Made by a program: the position numbers and the translations under genes
Assembly (NCBI GenBank): GCA_964415045.1
Contig: CAYPZL010000140.1
Span: 1 to 15,201, forward strand
Direction of reading: 5' to 3'
Origin: CAYPZL01 sp964415045
Lineage (GTDB): Bacteria; Planctomycetota; Phycisphaerae; Sedimentisphaerales; Anaerobacaceae
Length of the DNA stretch: 15,201 nucleotides
Shown: positions 1 to 7,681 of the stretch, one piece after another
Layout: each line of letters opens with the position of its first letter
Numbering within the stretch: the first letter of the stretch is position 1
Notes under the pieces: model-generated
What the model saw: only the letters and a program-made list of their open reading frames with translations
What the model was told of the DNA's origin: nothing
Database searches by the model: none

Positions 1-3000
1 AGACGAGATTGAGATCGATCGTCTCGACGCCGATGTTGGTCAGCTCGACGTACTCCGTATTCGGATCGTCGGGACTGCCGGTATCGGCCGGATGATACAT
101 AATCTCGCTGATCCGCAAGCTCTCAACCACCGGCCCCACCGCAAACACTGCCTCATTCAACGCACTCCAGGTATCGCCGCTGAGCGCGCGGGCCTTGACG
201 CGAACGCTCCTGGTGAGCGTCAGCGGGCCGGCGTATCTGGCTACCGTGGGAGAGAGCGTGCCACCCTGGGGGGAGCCGGCGCCTCCCGTGGCGAGCATCA
301 CGGAGATGAGGAAGTCCGAGCTGGTTGTCGATATATTGAGTCCGTGAATGGCGAGAAGGTTCTGGCCTTGTCTCAGTTTGTCGGCGGCACCGACAAGGGG
401 GATGTCTTCCCAGTTTACGGCGTCCACGTCGGAATTCTGAGCGTCGGCAAAGGAGTTCCAGTCCGGCTCGCCGGCGAAGTTGCGCCGGGCGATTTCGGTA
501 CCGTTGAGATAGGCGATGAAGCCGTCGTCGTAGCGCACCCGAAGCTGCACGGCGTCCAGCTCCCCGGGGTCGCGGTCGAGCGTGAAGGGGATACGGATGT
601 AACAGGTCGTCTGCCGGCCATACAGCGGGTCCCGGAGGTCGATGTCGAAATACGACTCATATCCGGCGCTTCGCTCGTAGCCGACGCCGCCCGTGCCGCC
701 CTGCCAGGCCGTGTCGTCGAAAGCGGGATCGGTTTTCCAGGTGTCACCGACCGGTCCGGTCGGAACGAGCACCCGTTTCGGGGCATTCTCCGCCACGAGC
801 ACACCGTCGTCGTCATCGCCGTCGTCCCCCGGCGGCGCCAGCGCCGGCATGCGCGGATCGGTGCCATCGACGGTAAACCATACCGCCCCGCCGGCGCCGG
901 TCAGCGTGATCTGATCGGAGGTCGTGACGTGTCCGCCGTGCCGGTAGCTCCCGTTGACGTTGAATGCGGGCGCGTTGACGTAGGGGTAGAGTCCGGCGCT
1001 GCGGAACTGCTGTAAGACAATGTCGGTGCGCCGGGGCAGGTACGTATTGAGGATCCAGTCGCGCTCGTTATACCACTGCTGCTGCGTCAGCGGCGGATGA
1101 TGGTGCTGGTCTCCCCAGCGGGCCGACTCGGTAATGATCGCTTTCTCGACCGTGGCCGCCATGTCGTCGTAGCGGGCGATCAGCGACGCCGTCGTCAGGG
1201 GTCCTTCGTTGAAGAACAGGCGATGGACGCGGTCGGCAAAGAGCATGCGGTACTCGGGGTTATTCTTGAGATTCTGATGCGGCTGGCCCGCCGACGAGAA
1301 GTTGTTGTTCAAGGCGTTCTTGTTCAGCGGGGAGCGGCCGCGGTTGTTGCCCATGGTGTTCTCATAGTCCCAGCAGTAGAACTTGAAGCCCGTGCTGCCG
1401 GGTGAGCGGTCGCGGGCGGCCCACCAGTTTTTCCAGGGCCAGTCCCAGTTGCCGCCCCAGAGATTCACGATCAGGTAGTCGATGTAGTTGGGTACGTCCA
1501 GCAGGTGGGGGTAGTCCGGATGAGGGGTGCCGTCGGAGCGGTTGCCCTGGAGCTGCTGGTAGGCCTCGTTGGAGGCGGCCGCGGTCCGGCACAGAGCGAT
1601 CATCCGGTTCCAGGCGGTCATGTTTCCGCTGCTGGCGGAGAGATCGTGAATGGAATCCCAGTTGTCCTTGTCGCCGCCGTAGTAGGTGGCGGAGAAGGAG
1701 GCGTCCGGGCGCTCGCAGGGGTTGTAGAGTCCCCAGTACAAGCCGTTGACGTAGAGATGGACGAACGTGCCGTGGGAGCCGGCGTTGCCGGTAGCGACCT
1801 GGAGCCTGCGGCCGAACTCGTCGCGGATGTACTGCTCGGTCTCATAGGCGGCGTTCCAGGTGTACCCGTCGTTAGCGCCGGCGCGCAGGGTGATGGTGTC
1901 GAACTCCTCGGCGGCATCGGCTCCGAACAGGGGATACCGCAGCTTGGTCGGTCCGTACACGGCTTTGAACAGCAGGCGAAACGAGTGCTTCCGGCAGGCC
2001 GAGTTCGAGCGGAAGTAGCCGCCCTGAATGCGAACGCCGCAATCGATCTGCATCCCCTTCGTGCCGTCCGGGTAGATCACCTCCATGGAACACGGCCGCT
2101 CCCAGGAAACGCCCTCGCGCGTCGGGTTGGCGTAGATTCCCGTGGACGAGTCGAACAGGTCGCGATTCGTCATGACCAGGGACATCGACGGAAGCGACAG
2201 CAGTGCGTCCCTGATCTGGTCGCGATAACGGGGGTCGTTGACGACGTCGGGGTCCATTCCGTAATCGGCGGTCGTCCCGCCCCAGTTCGTGGGAAAACCC
2301 ACGGGCGCCGCCGACTGCTCCGCCACCTGCTCCGGGAAGATGTAGGTTTGCGTGTCGGTGTTGCTGGACATCCATCCCGGCTTGACCGCAACGGCGCGCA
2401 GGCACGTGGTCCTGGCGATGCGAACGGGCCCGGTATACGCCTTACCGACGGAAACGCGGCCTCCCGAGACGTACGGCTCGCTGCCGTCCGTGGAATAGTA
2501 GATCGCGGCTCCCGGCGTCGCGCAGGAGATCGTGACATCGAAGGGTTCGTCGTAGAAGCCGCGGTTGCGGCTGAACTTCGTATCGGCCACCACGCCTTCG
2601 TAGGCGCCGACGTTGGGCCCGCCGGGCGTGGGGAAGAGCAGGAAGCGCCAGTTGTCGGTGGCGTCGGGGAAGCGGCCGTAGGACGTGTCGGCGACCTGCT
2701 CGCCGAACGTGATGCTGTCGATCAGAGACCGTCCGTCTTCGTCGAACAGTGCGAGCTCCTCGCCGCCGGCGCTGAGCGCGAACGCCGCGTGCAGAACGCC
2801 GTCGGCGACGTCGTTGTCGGCCCAGATCACCAGGAAACCGCCCGGGGCGATGGTCGTGGCCGTGGCATCGTTGGAGGGGATGCGCCACCGGGTCGGATCC
2901 TCCGGATCGTCGGTCAGGTACATCCCGCCCACGTCGACGGGTGTGTCACCGACGTTGTGCAGCTCGATCCAGTCCTCGAACTGGCCCTGCGGATCGGCCA

Positions 3001-3118
3001 CGAAGGCGTTGTTGGCCGCCATGAACTCGTTGATCACCACGGGGCCGGCGGCGCGCGTCGGGCGCGCCAGGCAAACGGCACACAAAAGGAGAGTCACGAC
3101 CTTCTTCGGGTTGGACAT
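1..3118 (-). CDS. CotH kinase family protein with lamin-tail domains, secreted (partial, C-terminus beyond left edge)
   Basis: The frame is open from an ATG at 3118 to the window edge (1039 codons) with no stop, so the C-terminus is missing. The N-terminus has a short basic part, a hydrophobic stretch (LLLCAVCLA) and ARPTRAA before the mature part, which looks like a signal peptide. Domains in order: a lamin-tail domain at about 24-150 (VVINEFMAANNAFV, DWIELHN); a chitobiase/FN3-like segment near 200 (AIYYSTDGSEP); a CotH-type kinase region at about 310-700, with YVNGLYWGLYNPCERPD near 455 and WDYENTMG at 583-590, where Asp584 is the likely metal-binding residue; a second STDG-like segment near 750 (VWFTVDGTDPR); an acidic loop (GDDGDDDDG); a beta-sandwich-like module at about 780-960 (YDDGFIAYLNGTEIARR); and the start of a second lamin-tail domain (LRISEIMYHPAD). 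CotH proteins are atypical kinases, and this multi-domain layout is common in planctomycete and verrucomicrobial secreted proteins. The substrate is unknown. A ribosome-binding site GAGGAA lies 8 nt upstream of the ATG. Confidence 0.88.
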   Translation of the reverse strand, partial: MSNPKKVVTLLLCAVCLARPTRAAGPVVINEFMAANNAFVADPQGQFEDWIELHNVGDTPVDVGGMYLTDDPEDPTRWRIPSNDATATTIAPGGFLVIWADNDVADGVLHAAFALSAGGEELALFDEDGRSLIDSITFGEQVADTSYGRFPDATDNWRFLLFPTPGGPNVGAYEGVVADTKFSRNRGFYDEPFDVTISCATPGAAIYYSTDGSEPYVSGGRVSVGKAYTGPVRIARTTCLRAVAVKPGWMSSNTDTQTYIFPEQVAEQSAAPVGFPTNWGGTTADYGMDPDVVNDPRYRDQIRDALLSLPSMSLVMTNRDLFDSSTGIYANPTREGVSWERPCSMEVIYPDGTKGMQIDCGVRIQGGYFRSNSACRKHSFRLLFKAVYGPTKLRYPLFGADAAEEFDTITLRAGANDGYTWNAAYETEQYIRDEFGRRLQVATGNAGSHGTFVHLYVNGLYWGLYNPCERPDASFSATYYGGDKDNWDSIHDLSASSGNMTAWNRMIALCRTAAASNEAYQQLQGNRSDGTPHPDYPHLLDVPNYIDYLIVNLWGGNWDWPWKNWWAARDRSPGSTGFKFYCWDYENTMGNNRGRSPLNKNALNNNFSSAGQPHQNLKNNPEYRMLFADRVHRLFFNEGPLTTASLIARYDDMAATVEKAIITESARWGDQHHHPPLTQQQWYNERDWILNTYLPRRTDIVLQQFRSAGLYPYVNAPAFNVNGSYRHGGHVTTSDQITLTGAGGAVWFTVDGTDPRMPALAPPGDDGDDDDGVLVAENAPKRVLVPTGPVGDTWKTDPAFDDTAWQGGTGGVGYERSAGYESYFDIDLRDPLYGRQTTCYIRIPFTLDRDPGELDAVQLRVRYDDGFIAYLNGTEIARRNFAGEPDWNSFADAQNSDVDAVNWEDIPLVGAADKLRQGQNLLAIHGLNISTTSSDFLISVMLATGGAGSPQGGTLSPTVARYAGPLTLTRSVRVKARALSGDTWSALNEAVFAVGPVVESLRISEIMYHPADTGSPDDPNTEYVELTNIGVETIDLNLV

Positions 3119-3126
3119 CGCTGCCG

Positions 3127-3132
3127 TTCCTC
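3127..3132 (-). promoter_or_regulatory. Ribosome-binding site of the CotH-family gene
   Basis: GAGGAA on the minus strand lies 8 nt before the ATG at 3118. It supports that start, which is also immediately followed by a plausible signal peptide. Confidence 0.6.
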
Positions 3133-3204
3133 ACTCCGCCGCGACAGTGCACGGAACCATCCTACACCTGGAAACGGACCCAAACCAGAGTCCACGTCTC
3201 CATG

Positions 3205-3234
3205 ATTGTAGCACAAACCGACCTTGGAGATCAA
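3205..3234 (-). promoter_or_regulatory. Candidate sigma70-type promoter for the CotH-family gene
   Basis: Read on the minus strand, TTGATC (3234-3229) is followed after 18 nt by TACAAT (3210-3205). These match the -35 and -10 consensus at 4 of 6 and 5 of 6 positions. Transcription would start near 3198 and give a leader of about 80 nt. This is sequence matching only; planctomycete promoters are poorly characterised. Confidence 0.4.
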
Positions 3235-3347
3235 TAGGCCGGCACGCCGGATAGAACCGGAACTGTGGCGTCAGATTGTCACTTGCAAACCGCCCCTGTT
3301 TTTCGGAGAATAGGACCATTGGAAATGCAGAGCAACGGGGAGTCGAT

Positions 3348-3926
3348 ATGAGTGACGTAACGCGCATCTTGAATGCTATCGAGCGGGGGGACGAGAAGGC
3401 GACCGACGAGCTTCTGCCGCTGGTGTACGAGGAGTTGCGCGTCCTGGCGGCCCGGAAGCTGTCGAAGGAGACTCCGGGCCAGACACTGCAAGCGACCGCC
3501 CTGGTTCACGAAGCGTACCTGCGGCTGGTGGGCGACGAGCCGCGGAGCTGGGACAATCGAGGCCATTTCTTCGCCGCCGCCGCCGAGGCGATGCGGCGCA
3601 TCCTGATCGACAACGCCCGCCGCAAGAGAAGCGCCAAACACGGCGGCCACCGGCACCGGCTGGACCTGGCCGGCGTCGAGCCCGCCGCCGAGCAGGCCCT
3701 GGACGACCTGTTGGACCTGGATGAGGCCCTGGCGAAACTGGCGGCCACGGACGCCGCGAAGGCGGAACTGGTGAAGCTGCGTTATTTCGCCGGCCTGACC
3801 CTGGAGCAAGCCGCCCAGGTCCTGGGGATTTCCCGTTCCAACGCCTATGAAAACTGGGCGTACGCCCGCGCCTGGCTCCGCGCCGAGATCAGCAAGGGTG
3901 ACAAGAAGCCACCGAAAGAAGCGTGA
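3348..3926 (+). CDS. ECF-type RNA polymerase sigma factor (Sigma70_ECF family), kinase-linked
   Basis: A 192-residue sigma factor. The ATG at 3348 is preceded by GGGGAG at 3337-3342 with 5 nt spacing, which favours it over in-frame upstream starts. Region sigma2 covers about residues 5-95, including GHFFAAAAEAMRRILIDNARR (starting at 72), a signature of the Sigma70_ECF family abundant in planctomycetes. Region sigma4 covers about 130-180 (LVKLRYFAGLTLEQAAQVLG, starting at 141, then the recognition helix SRSNAYENWAYARAWLR). The usual acidic DAED-like stretch of sigma2.2 is absent: the aligned segment is QATALVHEAY, with Thr50 and Ala51 where Glu and Asp are normally found. No anti-sigma factor gene adjoins it; a Ser/Thr kinase follows 145 nt downstream on the same strand. 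This resembles sigma/kinase pairs in which kinase signalling replaces an anti-sigma factor. Target promoters are unknown. No convincing promoter was found upstream; TTGCAA at 3283 with GAGAAT at 3306 is only a weak match. Confidence 0.92.
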   Translation: MSDVTRILNAIERGDEKATDELLPLVYEELRVLAARKLSKETPGQTLQATALVHEAYLRLVGDEPRSWDNRGHFFAAAAEAMRRILIDNARRKRSAKHGGHRHRLDLAGVEPAAEQALDDLLDLDEALAKLAATDAAKAELVKLRYFAGLTLEQAAQVLGISRSNAYENWAYARAWLRAEISKGDKKPPKEA

Positions 3927-4057
3927 TGCAACGGTTGCTGCGAGATACGCTTCACGCAGAGAAGTGTGTGGCGGCCGAACGGAAATATTTTCACATTTTC
4001 TGACTTTTCTTCGGACGATTCGTCATTGGATCTCGCATTGTCAAGTGGCATGCGTTT

Positions 4058-4062
4058 GGAGG
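4058..4062 (+). promoter_or_regulatory. Ribosome-binding site of the Ser/Thr kinase gene (supports GTG start)
   Basis: GGAGG ends 9 nt before the GTG at 4072. The frame is open much further upstream, into the end of the sigma-factor gene, so this site is what decides the start. Confidence 0.65.
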
Positions 4063-4071
4063 ACAACAGCC

Positions 4072-7000
4072 GTGAACGTCGGGGAGCAAACGGAAGAGGC
4101 CATTTTCAAAGCGGCGATCAAGCTCGAATCGCCCGCCGAGCGAATGGCCTACGTCAGGCAGGCCTGTGGATCGAACGAGGCGTTGCGCGCCCGTCTGGAC
4201 GTCCTGCTCCAGGCGCACGACGAGGCGGGCAATTTCCTGGAGGCGCCGCCGTTCGATCTCGATGCGGCGCTGGAGAGCCCGCCGGTATGCGAGGGCCCCG
4301 GCACGATCATTGGTCGCTACAAACTCCTGGAGAGGATCGGCGAGGGCGGCATGGCGGTCGTCTACATGGCCGAGCAGGAGCAGCCGATCCGCCGCAAAGT
4401 GGCCCTGAAGATCATCAAGCTCGGAATGGACACCAAGAGCGTGATCGCGCGTTTTGAGGCCGAGCGGCAGGCGTTGGCGCTGATGGACCATCCCAATATC
4501 GCCCGGGTCTTCGACGCCGGCGCCACCGAGACGGGCCGGCCTTACTTTGTCATGGAGATGGTCACCGGCGTCTCGATCACCGAATACTGTGATGCGAACA
4601 ACCTGAGCACCAAAGACCGGCTGGCCCTCTTTGTCCAGGTTTGTAACGCCGTACAGCACGCCCACCAGAAGGGCATCATCCACCGTGACATCAAGCCGTC
4701 CAACGTGATGGTCACGCAGCGCGACGGCAAGCCCGTCCCCAAGGTCATCGACTTCGGCATCGCCAAGGCCACCAACCAGAAGCTCACCGAAAAGACGCTC
4801 TTCACGCGCTACGCCCACATCATCGGCACCCCCGCCTACATGAGCCCCGAGCAGGCGGAGCTCAGCGACGTGGACATTGACACCCGCTCCGACATCTACT
4901 CGCTTGGCGTCCTGCTCTACGAACTGCTTACCGGGGCCACGCCGTTCAGCGAAGAAGAGCTGCGCCAGGCCGGCTACGTGGAGATGCAGCGCGTCATCCG
5001 GGAGGAAGAGCCCACGAAGCCCTCCACCAAATTGAGCACGCTCGGTGACAGCCTGACGGACGTCGCCAGGCGGCGCAGTTGCAGTCCCGAGCTGTTGCGA
5101 AAGCACCTTCGCGGCGACCTCGACTGGATCGTGATGAAATCGCTGGAGAAGGACCGCACGCGGCGGTACGACTCGACCAGCACCCTCCTGGAAGACATCA
5201 AGCGGCACCTCAACCACGACCCCGTCTCCGCCGGACCGCCCGGCGCCTGGTATCGAACGAAGAAATTCGTGCTGCGACACCGCGCATGGCTCACGACAGT
5301 CGCTGCGGTGACGGTCGTCATCTCTGCGAGTCTTGCCGTAACTGCATCGCTCTACAAGCGTGTCGAGCGAGTGGACTTCGACCGCCGGCTCTCGGTGACA
5401 CAGCAACTGTATGCCGAGGGACGGTATCAGGCCGCCTTGGCGGAAATGGAAAACCAGCACCTCAACAAAGCGACGGATGCCAGGGCCCGCCTGCTGTACG
5501 CGCAGATTCTGGTGGACCTGGGTCAGGGTGATGAGGCGATGGCACAGCTGCATAATCTGGCTGAGGCGGACGCCGAGATTGCCGGAGCGGCACACTACCT
5601 GCTGGCTCGCCTTCATTCGAGCAACGCACCCAAGAAATCCAGGGAACATCGTCAGCAGGCCGAGGCCATCCTGCCCAGCACTGCCGATGGATACGCCCTG
5701 CGGGCCCTGACGGCGCCGACACCGGACGAGGCGGTGACGTGGCTGAACCAGGCGCTCAGCGTAGATCCGAGCCACTTCGCCTCACGCAAAGCCCGCGCGC
5801 TGGTTCGCTACGGACAGAGAGACTACGCGCGCATGTTGCGTGACGTGGAAGCGATCATCGCCTTGCGACCGAACGATTCTCTCGGCTATGCGCTGCGGGC
5901 CCTGGCCCGGCGCGAGCTGGGAGAATTGGAAGAGGCCCTCTGCGACCAAGACCGCGCTCTGGAACTCTGTCAGGCTCAGAGCGAGCTTCTGAACCTGTAC
6001 GAGCAGCGGCGAGAGACCCTCTGGCGTCTGGGCAACTACGAGGCGGCGCTCGAGGATGCCCGGCAGTGCGTCGCGCTTGCCCCCGAGACCGTCGCCTACC
6101 GGGCGCAACTGGGAAAACTCCTATTCACGCTGGGACAATACGAAAAAGCCAAAGAGGAATTCGCGCGCGTGCGAGCCGATTCAGGGGCCCTGTGGCAGGG
6201 TGTGAAGACCATGGCCCAGTATGCCCTTGAGATGACCCGAGCAGGCAGGCCCCTGGATATCCCCGACGGTCTGGCCACGGTCTGGCCTTTCCGGTTCTTG
6301 CCGAGGTACGCCGACCTCAATGCGCAGTTGGAAGAGAAAGGTACATGTCTGGTCCGGGGCGCGCTTGATGTCTCATCCTGGTCGCCCGATGGCAGACAGC
6401 TTGCGTATACGCGGTCGGAATTCTGCGAGTGGGGCGAGAATCGGTTGAAGATGGGGGGCTCTTCCGGCCCCGTGGTAGCCAGAGGCATCGAGATCCTGGA
6501 TCTTGAGTCCGGTCACACCCGGGTTTTGGTGACCTCCGGCGGTACGCCGAATTGGTCGAGGGATGGCCGATACATCGCGTTTGTTCGTGCCTCCTGGATG
6601 GCTACCGGGGCCGACGCAGAGATGTGGGTGATAGCGGCCGACGGGGGCGAGCCGAGACGACTGGCACCAGGAGCGTCCCCCTGCTGGACGAACCACCCCA
6701 CACGCCTCTACTTCCATTCGCGCATTCAGGAGGCACTGTGCTGTATTGATGTTGCGCACCCCGGGGCCCAACCGCGTCGAGTCGCCGCCTGTCCCGGATG
6801 GTATCCGGAGGTCTCGCCCGATGAGCGCTACCTGGCCTATGCCAAAAACGGAGAACTGACCGTGGTTGAACTCTCCTCCGGCGAGGTGGTGGTTACGTGG
6901 GTCGTGCCCGGCCCGGAAAAATACTGTTGCGTGCGTTGGTCGCCGGATGGCAAGGAAATCAGTATGGGCGTCCTCGGGATGCGAAATCTCTGTTCGGGTC

Positions 7001-7569
7001 TGTGGATCTTCGACTTCGAGCGCAGAAGAGGGTGGCACCTCCTCGACGCCGAAGCCGTCTCCTGCAACTGGTCAAGTGACCGGTCGCGCGTCGCCTTCGA
7101 TATGTTCTTCCCTGTGAGTGAGATCTGGACGGCGGAGATTGACCCGGATCTGCCGACGTGGAAATCGCTGGCACCGCTGCAGACCCGGGGCCAGTATATG
7201 CGCACGCATTGGGACAAGTACGTGGCATCCTACGCTCGCGCCTGGTCCAACGAGAAGGAAGACGTCCTCAGAAATCTCACGGCGGTCGGCGTCAATCAGT
7301 ATGACTATGGCCAATACGAGGACGCTTTATGGACCCTGCGGCATGTGGCAGAACTTCGTCGAGCTCGAAACGTCCGCGCCGACGCCGAAACAGACGCTTA
7401 TATCGTGATGGCCTTGCAGCAGACGGGCCGCCGGGATGAAGCGGTCGAGGCCCTGCGCCAGTTGCGTCGTCCCCACGAGCAAACGGAAGCAGACTACGAT
7501 CCCGTCTATATCGAAAAGGTGGATCGCTTCCTTGCAGGTGACAATAGGAAACCTCAACAAGTGAAGTAG
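4072..7569 (+). CDS. Membrane Ser/Thr protein kinase with TPR repeats and a six-bladed TolB/PD40-like beta-propeller
   Basis: 1165 residues from a GTG start. The kinase domain spans about 81-380: glycine loop GEGGMAVVY (about 90), VALK with catalytic Lys113, HRDIKPSN from 204, DFG at 227-229 and GTPAYMSPEQA near 253. All catalytic residues are present, so it should be active. A single membrane segment lies at about 405-428 (WLTTVAAVTVVISASLAVTA). It is followed by TPR-like helical repeats (about 435-750), then six repeated propeller motifs with conserved W/V-S-x-D at about 770, 828, 872, 914, 956 and 1000 (for example SWSPDGRQLAYTR, RWSPDGKEISMGV), as in TolB-type propellers. Another TPR pair lies at about 1068-1135. 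Topology suggests a cytoplasmic kinase and an extracytoplasmic sensory part. It follows the sigma-factor gene with no anti-sigma gene between, so that sigma factor is the obvious candidate partner. The ligand and the phosphorylated site are not known. Confidence 0.93.
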   Translation: MNVGEQTEEAIFKAAIKLESPAERMAYVRQACGSNEALRARLDVLLQAHDEAGNFLEAPPFDLDAALESPPVCEGPGTIIGRYKLLERIGEGGMAVVYMAEQEQPIRRKVALKIIKLGMDTKSVIARFEAERQALALMDHPNIARVFDAGATETGRPYFVMEMVTGVSITEYCDANNLSTKDRLALFVQVCNAVQHAHQKGIIHRDIKPSNVMVTQRDGKPVPKVIDFGIAKATNQKLTEKTLFTRYAHIIGTPAYMSPEQAELSDVDIDTRSDIYSLGVLLYELLTGATPFSEEELRQAGYVEMQRVIREEEPTKPSTKLSTLGDSLTDVARRRSCSPELLRKHLRGDLDWIVMKSLEKDRTRRYDSTSTLLEDIKRHLNHDPVSAGPPGAWYRTKKFVLRHRAWLTTVAAVTVVISASLAVTASLYKRVERVDFDRRLSVTQQLYAEGRYQAALAEMENQHLNKATDARARLLYAQILVDLGQGDEAMAQLHNLAEADAEIAGAAHYLLARLHSSNAPKKSREHRQQAEAILPSTADGYALRALTAPTPDEAVTWLNQALSVDPSHFASRKARALVRYGQRDYARMLRDVEAIIALRPNDSLGYALRALARRELGELEEALCDQDRALELCQAQSELLNLYEQRRETLWRLGNYEAALEDARQCVALAPETVAYRAQLGKLLFTLGQYEKAKEEFARVRADSGALWQGVKTMAQYALEMTRAGRPLDIPDGLATVWPFRFLPRYADLNAQLEEKGTCLVRGALDVSSWSPDGRQLAYTRSEFCEWGENRLKMGGSSGPVVARGIEILDLESGHTRVLVTSGGTPNWSRDGRYIAFVRASWMATGADAEMWVIAADGGEPRRLAPGASPCWTNHPTRLYFHSRIQEALCCIDVAHPGAQPRRVAACPGWYPEVSPDERYLAYAKNGELTVVELSSGEVVVTWVVPGPEKYCCVRWSPDGKEISMGVLGMRNLCSGLWIFDFERRRGWHLLDAEAVSCNWSSDRSRVAFDMFFPVSEIWTAEIDPDLPTWKSLAPLQTRGQYMRTHWDKYVASYARAWSNEKEDVLRNLTAVGVNQYDYGQYEDALWTLRHVAELRRARNVRADAETDAYIVMALQQTGRRDEAVEALRQLRRPHEQTEADYDPVYIEKVDRFLAGDNRKPQQVK

Positions 7570-7681
7570 CAAGAGGAGGACGGAGTTGCCCAACGCGGAA
7601 ACGGCAGGCTGCCGGGAGGGAGTCGTTCCGTCGCCCTCGTAGATATGTTGTTAATACAACAACCAGAAAGGCGGGTGCAAA

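Noticed and set aside
1505..3205. Long open frame (566 codons) on the plus strand opposite the CotH-family gene
   Set aside because: Its protein is low-complexity, rich in Val, Gly and Arg and has no recognisable domain, whereas the minus frame shows lamin-tail and CotH motifs throughout. It is a shadow caused by high GC at third codon positions.
3991..5775. 594-codon frame on the minus strand opposite the kinase gene
   Set aside because: No domain or start signal is seen, and the plus strand holds an intact kinase with all catalytic motifs.
7602..7616. Short palindrome CGGCAGGCTGCCG after the kinase gene, considered as a terminator
   Set aside because: It leaves almost no loop and no T-tract follows, so it is a poor terminator.
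7647..7660. GTTGT-TAAT-ACAAC inverted repeat upstream of the beta-helix gene
   Set aside because: The arms are only 5 bp and easily arise by chance. It was kept out of the features, though an operator cannot be excluded.
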